A stretch of 5,933 bases of DNA from JBBSHS01 sp038232515 (lineage in GTDB: Bacteria; Actinomycetota; Acidimicrobiia; Acidimicrobiales; JAUJNH01). Shown here piece by piece: positions 1 to 5,279 of the stretch (positions within the stretch are counted from its first letter, which is position 1; every line of letters begins with the position of its first letter). A program made the translations under genes and the position numbers. The stretch spans positions 1 to 5,933 of the forward strand of contig JBBSHS010000110.1 of assembly GCA_038232515.1 (NCBI GenBank). Reading direction: 5' to 3'. The notes under the pieces were generated by a model. The model was not told where the DNA came from. It made no database searches and saw only the letters and a program-made list of their open reading frames with translations.

Positions 1-29
1 CGGGGGGAGGGGCTTTGGCCCTCCCCCCG
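1..29 (-). terminator. Hairpin terminator candidate downstream of pnp
   Basis: Bases 1-11 and 19-29 are perfectly complementary, giving an 11-bp, almost entirely G:C stem with a 7-base loop at 12-18. The stem begins 6 bases past the pnp stop codon (36-38, read on the minus strand). A strong hairpin this close to a stop fits intrinsic termination or 3'-end stabilisation of the rpsO-pnp transcript. The U-tract that would complete a classical terminator would lie beyond base 1, so it cannot be seen. Confidence 0.7.
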
Positions 30-35
30 ACGACT

Positions 36-2498
36 TCACCTCCGGCGCGGGTTGCGGCGGGGGCCGCGTTCGCCTCCGCGCCCACCGCCCTCGCTGGGCG
101 TGCCCGACTCGGCCGGGCCGAGGTCACCGAACTCGCCGGCCACCTCGGCCTCGAAGGTCTCCTCGAAGCTGACCGCTTTGGGCCGTCCCGGCCCGGCGCT
201 GGCCGTTACCGGCGGCTCCGGGCGGGGCCGCTCACGGTCGCCGGTCCGGTCGCGGTCGCCGGTCCGGTCGCGGTCGCCGCCGCGGTTCCGGTCGCCGCCG
301 CCCCCACCGGGCGGCCGGGACGGGGCCGCCGGTGCGTTGGCGAGGGAAAGGCTGACCTTGCCCTGAGGGTCGATGTCATCGACACGGACCTCGACGTCCT
401 GGCCGAGTTCGAGCACGTCCTCGACGCGGTCGATGCGCTTGCCCTCGTTGAGAGACGACAACTTGGAGATGTGCAGCAGACCGTCACGGCCGGGCAGGAC
501 GCTGACGAAGGCGCCGAACTTGGTGATGTTGACGACCTTGCCGCTGTACACGGTGCCGACGTCGGCCTTGGGCGGGTCGAGGATCATCTCGATGCGGCGC
601 CGGGCCTCGGCCACCGCCGCCCCGACCTTGGAGCCGATGGTCACGGTGCCGACCACGCCGTCGTCGTCGACGTTGACGTCGGCCCCCGTCTCCTGCTGCA
701 GCGCGTTGATCACCTTGCCCTTGGGCCCGATGACCTCGCCGATCTTGTCCATGGGGATCTCGAAGCTGATGATCTTGGGGGCCGTCTCGCTGACCTCGGA
801 CCGAGGTTCGGCGATGGCCTGGCCCATTATCTCCAGGATGCTCAGCCTGGCCTCCTTGGCCTGGGCCAGCGCCTGGGTGAGCACGTCAGCGGGCAGCCCC
901 TCGATCTTGGTGTCGAGCTGGAGGGCGGTGATGAACTCGGAGGTGCCGGCCACCTTGAAGTCCATGTCGCCGAAAGCATCTTCGGCGCCCAGGATGTCGG
1001 TCAGCGTCGTGTACCGGCCCTCGGCGAAGACCAGGCCCATGGCGATGCCGGCCACCGGCGCCTTGATGGGCACGCCCGCGTCCATCAGCGACAGCGTCGA
1101 CCCGCACACCGAGCCCATCGAGGTGGAGCCGTTGGACGACAGGACCTCGGACACGAGCCGCAGTGCGTAGGGGAACTCGGCGGCGCTGGGCACGACGGGC
1201 AGCAGGGCCCGCTCGGCCAGCAGGCCGTGGCCCACCTCGCGGCGCTTGGTGCCGCCCACCCGGCCGACCTCGCCGTTGGAGAACGGGGGCATCGAGTAGT
1301 GGTGCATGTAGCGCTTCTTGTCGTCGACCCCGATGGTGTCGAGCATCTGGTCCATGCGAGGCATGCCCAGGGTGCACACGTTGAGCACCTGGGTCTCGCC
1401 CCGCTGGAACAGGCCCGAGCCATGGGCCGTGGGCAGCACGCCCACCTCGGACGACACGGGCCGGAGGTCCCTGGGACCGCGACCGTCGATGCGCACGCCC
1501 TCTTCGACGATGCGCTTGCGCACCAGCTGCTTGGTCAGGCTGCGGACTGCGGCTTTGACGGCCCTCTCCTCGCCCGCGAACTCGCCGGAGAGTTGGGCGA
1601 TGATCTCGGCGCTGGCCGCGTCCTGGGCGGCGTTGCGCTCGGCCTTCAGGGCGATACGACTGGCCGTGTCGATCATGTCGGCACCGACCGCCGCCACTCT
1701 GGCCTCGATCTCGGGGGAGTAGTCGACGAGGGGGGCGTAGGCCAGGGGCGTGACCGGGCCGACGGCTTCGACCAGCTGTCGCTGGAGGGCGATGGACTCC
1801 TTGATCCACTTCTTGGAGGCTTCCAGACCGGTGGTCAGTGCGTCCTCGGTGACGTGGGGAGCGCCGGCCTGGTAGTAGTCCCAGGCCTTCTCGGTGCCGC
1901 CCGCCTCCACCATCATGATGGCGACGTCGCCGTCGGCCAGCTCCCGGCCGGCCACCACCAGTTCCAGGGTGCACTCGTCACCCTCCTGGTAGGTGGGGTG
2001 GGCAAGCCACTCGCCCTGCTGGGAGAAGGCCACCCGCACGGCGCCGATGGGCCCCTGGAAGGGGATGCCGGACAGCATCAGAGCGGCGCTGGCGCCGTTG
2101 ATGGCCAGCACGTCATGGGGGTTCTCCTGGTCGGCGCCGATGACGGTGACGATGACCTGGGTCTCGTTGCGGTAGCCCTTGGCGAAGCTCGGGCGCAGGG
2201 GCCGGTCGATGAGGCGGCAGGTCAGGATGGCCTGGTCGGGCGGCCGCCCCTCGCGGCGGAAGAACGAGCCGGGGATCTTCCCGGCCGCGTACATGCGCTC
2301 CTCGACGTCGACGGTGAGGGGGAAGAAGTCGATCCCCTCCCGGATGTTGTGGGCGGCGTTGGCGGTGACGAGGACGGTGGTGCCCCCGATGGAGGCCACG
2401 ACGGCGCCCATCGACTGGGGGGCGAGCCTGCCGGTCTCGAACGTCAGGGTCTGGTCAGTGCCGGATATCGGCGCCGTGACCTGTTTGGCGTCAGCCAT
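36..2498 (-). CDS. pnp: Polyribonucleotide nucleotidyltransferase (PNPase) with extended R/D/G-rich tail
   Basis: PNPase is a trimeric 3'-5' phosphorolytic exoribonuclease that degrades RNA to nucleoside diphosphates and can add tails in reverse. All family domains are visible in this 820-residue protein. The first RNase PH domain contains the SFFRREGRP motif (78-86). A helical linker follows (about 215-320). The second, catalytic RNase PH domain contains VRIDGRGPRDLRP (335-347), the phosphate-site TKRRE (417-421) and SNGSTS (455-460), and the active-site run EDAFGDMDFK with D507, D513 and K515. A KH domain has its GPKG loop at 591-594, and an S1 domain spans about 646-720. Catalytic residues are assigned by analogy with the E. 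coli enzyme. A roughly 100-residue low-complexity tail makes the protein longer than the usual 700-740. The ATG at 2498 has an AAGGAG 12 bases upstream and gives the expected N-terminus. It lies 177 bases downstream of rpsO on the same strand, the classical order, and is probably cotranscribed with it. Confidence 0.97.
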   Translation of the reverse strand: MADAKQVTAPISGTDQTLTFETGRLAPQSMGAVVASIGGTTVLVTANAAHNIREGIDFFPLTVDVEERMYAAGKIPGSFFRREGRPPDQAILTCRLIDRPLRPSFAKGYRNETQVIVTVIGADQENPHDVLAINGASAALMLSGIPFQGPIGAVRVAFSQQGEWLAHPTYQEGDECTLELVVAGRELADGDVAIMMVEAGGTEKAWDYYQAGAPHVTEDALTTGLEASKKWIKESIALQRQLVEAVGPVTPLAYAPLVDYSPEIEARVAAVGADMIDTASRIALKAERNAAQDAASAEIIAQLSGEFAGEERAVKAAVRSLTKQLVRKRIVEEGVRIDGRGPRDLRPVSSEVGVLPTAHGSGLFQRGETQVLNVCTLGMPRMDQMLDTIGVDDKKRYMHHYSMPPFSNGEVGRVGGTKRREVGHGLLAERALLPVVPSAAEFPYALRLVSEVLSSNGSTSMGSVCGSTLSLMDAGVPIKAPVAGIAMGLVFAEGRYTTLTDILGAEDAFGDMDFKVAGTSEFITALQLDTKIEGLPADVLTQALAQAKEARLSILEIMGQAIAEPRSEVSETAPKIISFEIPMDKIGEVIGPKGKVINALQQETGADVNVDDDGVVGTVTIGSKVGAAVAEARRRIEMILDPPKADVGTVYSGKVVNITKFGAFVSVLPGRDGLLHISKLSSLNEGKRIDRVEDVLELGQDVEVRVDDIDPQGKVSLSLANAPAAPSRPPGGGGGDRNRGGDRDRTGDRDRTGDRERPRPEPPVTASAGPGRPKAVSFEETFEAEVAGEFGDLGPAESGTPSEGGGRGGERGPRRNPRRR
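235..280 (-). repeat. 18-bp tandem repeat in the pnp C-terminal tail
   Basis: The 18-base unit cggtcgccggtccggtcg occurs twice, identically and head to tail, at 235-252 and 253-270. The first nine bases of a third copy follow at 271-279. Read in the pnp frame this gives two GDRDRT hexapeptides (741-752) followed by a variant GDRERP. Because the unit is a multiple of three, changes in copy number would keep the frame, so repeat number could vary between strains. Confidence 0.85.
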
Positions 2499-2510
2499 TT
2501 GGTGTTGTTG

Positions 2511-2516
2511 CTCCTT
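2511..2516 (-). promoter_or_regulatory. Ribosome binding site of pnp
   Basis: Read on the minus strand this is AAGGAG, a near-perfect anti-Shine-Dalgarno match. It is separated from the pnp ATG (2496-2498) by 12 bases, slightly more than the optimum. It supports the chosen pnp start. Confidence 0.7.
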
Positions 2517-2531
2517 GGGTGGGTAGGTGGG

Positions 2532-2594
2532 TGGCCCGGAGCCCCGGCCAGTTCCCAGTGGTCACGCACCCAGCGGTGTCAGGCAGGCTGGGTG
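2532..2594 (-). other. pnp leader with two small hairpins
   Basis: Two inverted repeats lie in the 177-base rpsO-pnp spacer. One is a 5-bp stem TGGCC/GGCCA at 2532-2536 and 2546-2550 with a 9-base loop. The other is a 7-bp stem at 2567-2573 and 2588-2594 with a 14-base loop. I see no convincing -10 box in the spacer, so pnp is probably expressed by read-through from rpsO. In E. coli the pnp leader is a target of RNase III and of PNPase autocontrol; whether these stems do the same here is inference. Short G:C stems arise easily by chance at this base composition. Confidence 0.3.
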
Positions 2595-2641
2595 GGTCAC
2601 GACTGGCAGCTGACTCGTCGGCTCCCGGGCACAGGCATGAC

Positions 2642-2667
2642 ACGAGCGGCCCACGCAGGCCGCTCGT
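2642..2667 (-). terminator. Perfect hairpin just after rpsO
   Basis: acgagcggcc (2642-2651) and ggccgctcgt (2658-2667) form a perfect 10-bp stem with a 6-base loop, starting 8 bases after the rpsO stop codon. No U-run follows it in the minus-strand direction. It is better read as a partial attenuator, an mRNA 3'-end stabiliser or an RNA-processing site between rpsO and pnp than as a full terminator. In E. coli the rpsO-pnp spacer also carries a terminator and an RNase III site. Confidence 0.6.
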
Positions 2668-2675
2668 CGGGTTTG

Positions 2676-2933
2676 CTACCGGCGTAGGCCGAGCTTGGCG
2701 TTGATATCCCGCAGCCGCTCGACGTCGTTGTTCCTCAGATAGGCCTGGAGCCGACGACGCTTGCCGATCAGCTTCATGAGGCCCCGCCGGGTGTGGTGGT
2801 CGCCCTTGTGCATCCGGAGGTGCTCCGTCAGGTGGGCGATGCGCTCGGAGAAGATGGCGATCTGGACTTCAGGCGAACCGGTGTCGGTCTCGTGCAGTCG
2901 GTGCTGGGCGATGGTTGAGGCTTTGTCAGGCAT
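2676..2933 (-). CDS. rpsO: 30S ribosomal protein S15
   Basis: S15 is an early-binding small-subunit protein that contacts the three-way junction in the central domain of 16S rRNA. This 85-residue protein has the family hallmarks: TDTGSPEVQ (16-24), the RNA-binding HKGDHHTRRGL segment (42-52) and the C-terminal GLRR. Length is close to the usual 88-89, with the difference in the variable N-terminal helix. The frame stays open upstream to 3002, but the upstream residues are Pro/Gly-rich, unlike S15, and the ATG at 2933 gives the family N-terminus (MPDKAST). The best Shine-Dalgarno-like sequence (AGGGAG, 2951-2956 on the complement) is 17 bases away, unusually far, so initiation may depend on the leader structure. 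It heads an rpsO-pnp unit and is divergent from the arfB-type gene. Confidence 0.95.
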   Translation of the reverse strand: MPDKASTIAQHRLHETDTGSPEVQIAIFSERIAHLTEHLRMHKGDHHTRRGLMKLIGKRRRLQAYLRNNDVERLRDINAKLGLRR

Positions 2934-2966
2934 GATGGGTGGTGACGGTGCTCCCTCGAACGGCCC

Positions 2967-2992
2967 GCCCGGCTCGCGTGGGCGAGCCGAGC
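2967..2992 (-). promoter_or_regulatory. Hairpin in the rpsO leader, possible S15 autoregulatory element
   Basis: cggctcgc (2970-2977) pairs perfectly with gcgagccg (2982-2989) across a 4-base loop. Two more pairs (2967-2968 with 2991-2992) lie beyond a single mismatch. The structure sits 34-59 bases upstream of the rpsO ATG, within the predicted 5' leader. S15 represses its own mRNA through leader structures in several bacterial groups, and these differ in architecture. That this hairpin serves that purpose is inference; because hairpins are symmetric, it could equally act in a transcript of the opposite strand. Confidence 0.4.
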
Positions 2993-3012
2993 CGCTGGGC
3001 ATGAACCGTGCC

Positions 3013-3018
3013 AGGATA
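3013..3018 (-). promoter_or_regulatory. Candidate -10 element for rpsO
   Basis: Read on the minus strand this is TATCCT, which fits the actinobacterial TAnnnT pattern for the main sigma factor. It predicts a start near 3006 and a leader of about 73 bases containing the hairpin at 2967-2992. No good -35 hexamer is present at 17-18 bases, so the call is tentative. The element lies only 2 bases upstream of the arfB-type gene's Shine-Dalgarno sequence on the other strand, so polymerase or ribosome use on the two sides could interfere. Confidence 0.3.
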
Positions 3019-3020
3019 GC

Positions 3021-3026
3021 AGGAGG
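3021..3026 (+). promoter_or_regulatory. Ribosome binding site of the arfB-type gene
   Basis: AGGAGG is a full Shine-Dalgarno core placed 5 bases before the ATG at 3032. It fixes that start codon. Confidence 0.8.
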
Positions 3027-3031
3027 GCCCG

Positions 3032-3457
3032 ATGGCAGCGACCGGTGAGGATGGCCTGGAGGTGACGGCGGCGCTCACCATCCCCGAAACCGAGCTGGCA
3101 TGGCGCTTCACGGGCAGTGGCGGGCCCGGCGGCCAGCACGCCAACACGGCCAACACCCGGGTCGAGTTGGTGTTCGACGTGGCCGGCTCCCCCACCCTGG
3201 CCGACCACCAGCGGGCCCGGTTGCTGGAGCGCCTGGGGCCGGCCGTGCGGGTCGTGGCGTCGGACGAGCGCAGCCAGTGGCGCAACCGTTCACTGGCCCG
3301 GTCGCGCCTGGCCGCCCGGCTCCGGGCCGGCCTGGCCGTCGCCCCCGTGCGCCGCCCCACCCGCCCGGGCCGGGGTGCGGTCGAGCGCCGCCTGGCCGCC
3401 AAGCGCCGCCAGTCCGACCGCAAGCGCCAACGCCGCACCGGACCGACGGACGACTGA
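3032..3457 (+). CDS. arfB: ArfB-type alternative ribosome-rescue factor (GGQ peptidyl-tRNA hydrolase)
   Basis: ArfB (YaeJ) enters ribosomes stalled on mRNA without a stop codon and hydrolyses the peptidyl-tRNA. This 141-residue protein has the class I release-factor catalytic domain but none of the codon-recognition domains. The GGQ loop is SGSGGP.. at about 28-35 with G33-G34-Q35 followed by HANT. A basic C-terminal tail (about 107-135, containing VRRPTRP and ERRLAAKRR) matches the ArfB tail that sits in the empty mRNA channel. Length is typical of ArfB (about 140). The residue after GGQHxN is threonine instead of the lysine seen in E. coli ArfB. The start is fixed by AGGAGG at 3021-3026. 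The gene is divergent from rpsO (98-base gap) and convergent with ribF (6-base gap). Orientation opposite to the translation cluster implies its own promoter, which I could not identify. Confidence 0.88.
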   Translation: MAATGEDGLEVTAALTIPETELAWRFTGSGGPGGQHANTANTRVELVFDVAGSPTLADHQRARLLERLGPAVRVVASDERSQWRNRSLARSRLAARLRAGLAVAPVRRPTRPGRGAVERRLAAKRRQSDRKRQRRTGPTDD

Positions 3458-3463
3458 ACCACG

Positions 3464-4498
3464 TCAGAGATTGGGTCGTCCCGTGGCCTTCAGCGCCGGA
3501 TTTGAGCTCTGAAGGCCACCCCACGACCCAATCTCGCGTTGTGTACGGGTCTGGGCCACGTCCCGGGCCATCTGGGCGATGAGCGCCTCGATGGAGTCGA
3601 AACGCTCCTGGCCTCGCAGGCGGGCCGAGAACCGGACACGGGCGGGCTCGCCGTAGAGCTCGTGGTCGAAGTCGAGCAGGAACGGTTCGAGGATGCGGTC
3701 GCCGCGCTCCTCGTAGAAGGTGGGCCGGCGGCCGAGGCTGATGCAGGCGGGGTGGACCGAGGCGTCGGGGCGCACGTACCAACCGGCGTAGACCCCGTCG
3801 GCCGGGAGCTGGACATCGCCGGGGACGCGCACGTTGGCGGTCGGGTAGCCGAGGTCGCGGCCCCGCCCGTCGCCGCGCTCGACCACGCCCCGCACCTCGT
3901 GGTCGCGGCCCAGAAGGAGATTGGCAGAAGCCACATCGCCGGCGCCCAGCAACTGGCGGATGCGGGTGCTCGACACGGGCTGGTCCCCGCCGTCGGCAGC
4001 CCCGCCGCCGTCGGTGGCTTGCTCGTCGGTGGTGAGGTGGAGACCGACCACGTCGAAGCCGTACTGCGCCCCCATGGCGGCCAGGAAGGCAACGCTGCCC
4101 TCCCGCCGGTGGCCGAAGTGGAAGTCGTGGCCCACCACCACCGCCCTCGCCCCCAGGCAGCCCACGAGGACCTCCTCGACGAAGTCGGCTGCCGACTCCT
4201 TGGAACGGGCCTCGTCGAAGTGCACCACCAGGGTCCGGTCGACTCCGGCGTCGGCCAGCAGCTCCAGCTTCTGGTCGAGGTCGGTCAGCAGCGGCGGGGC
4301 CGACTCGGGCCGGACCACGTAGGCCGGGTGGGGGTCGAAGGTGACCACGGCCGAGGCGCAGCCCCGCTCGAGGGCGCGCTGGCGCACCTCGTCGATCACC
4401 GCCCGGTGACCGAGGTGCACGCCGTCGTAGGCCCCGATGGTGACGATGGCCCCGGCCGCGCCGGCCCGGCACTGGGCCGGGTCGGTGATGACCTCCAC
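3464..4498 (-). CDS. ribF: Bifunctional riboflavin kinase / FAD synthetase
   Basis: RibF phosphorylates riboflavin to FMN and adenylylates FMN to FAD in the cytoplasm. The N-terminal adenylyltransferase module shows IGAYDGVHLGH (21-31), TFDPHP (53-58), VVVGHDFHFGHRREG (120-134) and SSTRIRQLL (176-184). The C-terminal kinase module shows GRGRDLGYPTANV (211-223), PADGVYAGW (232-240), SLGRRPTF (254-261) and the likely catalytic E271 in EPFLLDFDHELYGE. I chose the GTG at 4498 (344 residues), since the open frame up to 4642 adds 48 residues of non-family sequence. No Shine-Dalgarno precedes it. A Gly/Ala/Asp-rich stretch (about 158-173) looks like a small insertion before the SSTRIR motif. Recognisable family sequence ends near residue 320, and the last 23 residues are encoded precisely by a 69-bp inverted repeat. 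It belongs to the truB-ribF-rpsO-pnp order but is separated from both neighbours by plus-strand genes. Confidence 0.95.
   Translation of the reverse strand: MEVITDPAQCRAGAAGAIVTIGAYDGVHLGHRAVIDEVRQRALERGCASAVVTFDPHPAYVVRPESAPPLLTDLDQKLELLADAGVDRTLVVHFDEARSKESAADFVEEVLVGCLGARAVVVGHDFHFGHRREGSVAFLAAMGAQYGFDVVGLHLTTDEQATDGGGAADGGDQPVSSTRIRQLLGAGDVASANLLLGRDHEVRGVVERGDGRGRDLGYPTANVRVPGDVQLPADGVYAGWYVRPDASVHPACISLGRRPTFYEERGDRILEPFLLDFDHELYGEPARVRFSARLRGQERFDSIEALIAQMARDVAQTRTQREIGSWGGLQSSNPALKATGRPNL
3467..3535. repeat. 69-bp imperfect palindrome forming the 3' end of ribF
   Basis: The left arm 3467-3493 and right arm 3509-3535 are inverted copies. Thirteen outer base pairs (gagattgggtcgt with acgacccaatctc) and eleven inner pairs (gtggccttcag with ctgaaggccac) are perfect. 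They are separated by one 3x3 internal mismatch (ccc opposite ccc), and the loop is 15 bases. The ribF stop codon occupies 3464-3466, directly beside the left arm, and the arfB-type stop is at 3455-3457. Position between convergent genes suits a bidirectional terminator or transcript stabiliser, although neither side has a U-tract. Its sharp edges and the way it replaces the ribF C-terminus also suggest a small inserted REP- or MITE-like sequence. I see no target-site duplication and no second copy in the window. Confidence 0.85.
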
Positions 4499-4505
4499 GG
4501 CGGCG

Positions 4506-4511
4506 AGACTA
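4506..4511 (-). promoter_or_regulatory. Candidate -10 element for a leaderless ribF transcript
   Basis: Read on the minus strand this is TAGTCT (TAnnnT pattern), ending exactly 7 bases before the GTG start of ribF. Transcription would then begin at or next to the start codon. No Shine-Dalgarno is present there, and leaderless mRNAs are common in Actinomycetota. No clear -35 box is visible, so this remains a suggestion from spacing. Confidence 0.3.
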
Positions 4512-4620
4512 GGGCGAGGGCAACGCCTCCGATTTCGACCCCCGGGATGCCGGCACGGACCGAGACCGAGGGGTTCAAAAGGGGGCGCCTCGTCCCGTTC
4601 GTACGCACGCCCGACTGTGG

Positions 4621-4626
4621 AATAGT
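4621..4626 (+). promoter_or_regulatory. Candidate -10 element for the L,D-transpeptidase gene
   Basis: AATAGT matches four of six positions of TATAAT and lies in a locally AT-richer patch of the 175-base ribF-ldt divergent gap. TTCGTA at 4598-4603 is a weak -35 candidate at 17-base spacing. A start near 4633 would leave a leader of about 40 bases before the ATG at 4674. Confidence 0.25.
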
Positions 4627-4663
4627 GACCACAGGGGCGCATGCCCTCACCCGACCCTGAGGC

Positions 4664-4668
4664 AGGGA
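4664..4668 (+). promoter_or_regulatory. Ribosome binding site deciding the ldt start
   Basis: AGGGA lies 5 bases before the ATG at 4674, with a second purine-rich GAGG at 4659-4662. This favours 4674 over the in-frame ATG at 4641, which would lie only about 8 bases from the predicted transcription start. Confidence 0.5.
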
Positions 4669-4673
4669 ACTCG

Positions 4674-5198
4674 ATGACGACGACCCCGATACCGCGCTAT
4701 GGCCAGCCCGTCCACCAGAGCGGCCGCAAGCGAATCCCGGTCCCGGTACAGGTGGCCCTGGCGTTCGCCGCCGTCGCCGTCGCCGTGATGGTGACCGCCG
4801 GAGGGGCGAAGGCGGCCATCACCGTTCGCCATCCCGAGCCGCTGTCCGGGGCTGGCCTGGCCTGTACGACGGCCGCCCGCGTGTGCATGTCCGAGTCGGC
4901 CAGGACGGCATGGTTGCTGCAGGACGGTGTGGTGGTGGACACCGTGCCGGCGCTCGCCGGCCGGCCCGGGGCCGAGGTCCCGCTGGGCGTCTTCGCCGTG
5001 ACCTTCCACGACAGGCATCACGTCAGCACCATTTACCATTCGCCCATGCCGTATTCGGTGTTCTTCCACGGCGGCTCGGCCTTCCACGAAGGCAGCCTCA
5101 GCGTGCCGTCCCACGGCTGCGTGCACCTGTCACACTCCGCCGCCGTCGAGTTCTACAACGCGTTGCACCACGGCGACCGGGTGGAGATCGTGCCGTGA
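4674..5198 (+). CDS. Small membrane-anchored or secreted L,D-transpeptidase (YkuD domain)
   Basis: L,D-transpeptidases form 3-3 peptidoglycan cross-links, or attach proteins to the wall, using a catalytic cysteine outside the membrane. Read from the ATG at 4674 the protein has 174 residues. A basic N-terminus (RKR, 18-20) precedes a hydrophobic segment (about 22-42) and a possible signal-peptidase site (AKA, 45-47, then A). A compact YkuD domain (about 75-173) follows, with H122 in FFHGG and SHGCVHL at 136-142, where C139 is the expected nucleophile. The H122-C139 spacing fits the family pattern. The position after GCV, often arginine, is histidine here. C64 and C71 just after the anchor could form a disulfide. 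There is no peptidoglycan-binding or Ig-like domain, so this is a minimal form. It is divergent from ribF and convergent with truB, and nothing nearby concerns the cell wall. The start at 4641 would add 11 residues and cannot be excluded. Confidence 0.88.
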   Translation: MTTTPIPRYGQPVHQSGRKRIPVPVQVALAFAAVAVAVMVTAGGAKAAITVRHPEPLSGAGLACTTAARVCMSESARTAWLLQDGVVVDTVPALAGRPGAEVPLGVFAVTFHDRHHVSTIYHSPMPYSVFFHGGSAFHEGSLSVPSHGCVHLSHSAAVEFYNALHHGDRVEIVP

Positions 5199-5225
5199 CG
5201 CGCTGATCGGCTCGTCGTCCGTCCA

Positions 5226-5279
5226 CGCCTGACGATCGCCGTCCATCTTCGAAGCTCGGTGCGGCGGAGTTGTCAGGCG
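5226..5279. terminator. Weak inverted repeat between convergent ldt and truB
   Basis: cgcctgac (5226-5233) is complementary to gtcaggcg (5272-5279), with an inner 5-bp match (5237-5241 with 5262-5266). The right arm covers the truB stop codon (5273-5275). The ldt-truB gap is only 74 bases and must hold the 3' ends of both transcripts, so a shared terminator-like structure is plausible. The long loop and lack of U-tracts keep confidence low. Confidence 0.3.

Noticed and set aside
886..1974. A 362-codon minus-strand frame within pnp
   Set aside because: It is a frame-shifted reading of pnp, rich in Arg/Gly/His/Pro, with no start signal. It gives no sign of a frameshift in pnp, whose frame is intact throughout.
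15..2687. An 890-codon open frame on the plus strand opposite pnp
   Set aside because: It runs antisense to almost the entire pnp gene, which has every family motif. Its composition (Ala/Gly/His/Asp-rich with no domain) is what a high-GC gene gives on the opposite strand.
2934..3002. Longer rpsO starting at 3002
   Set aside because: It adds 23 Pro/Gly-rich residues unlike S15 and would translate through the leader hairpin.
3467..3535. Interpretation of the palindrome as a transposon end or attachment site
   Set aside because: There is no transposase or integrase nearby, no second copy in the window and no visible target-site duplication, so only a repeat or hairpin call is justified.
4567..4592. 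A tRNA T-arm-like ggttcaaa sequence in the ribF-ldt gap
   Set aside because: The flanking bases do not pair as a T-stem, and no anticodon arm or acceptor stem can be built around it.
4499..4642. Longer ribF starting at 4642
   Set aside because: The extra 48 residues do not resemble RibF and would run through the divergent ribF-ldt promoter region. The GTG at 4498 gives the normal N-terminus.
3539..4660. A 373-codon plus-strand open frame opposite ribF
   Set aside because: It is an antisense shadow of ribF with no recognisable domain, and it would overlap a gene with complete catalytic motifs.
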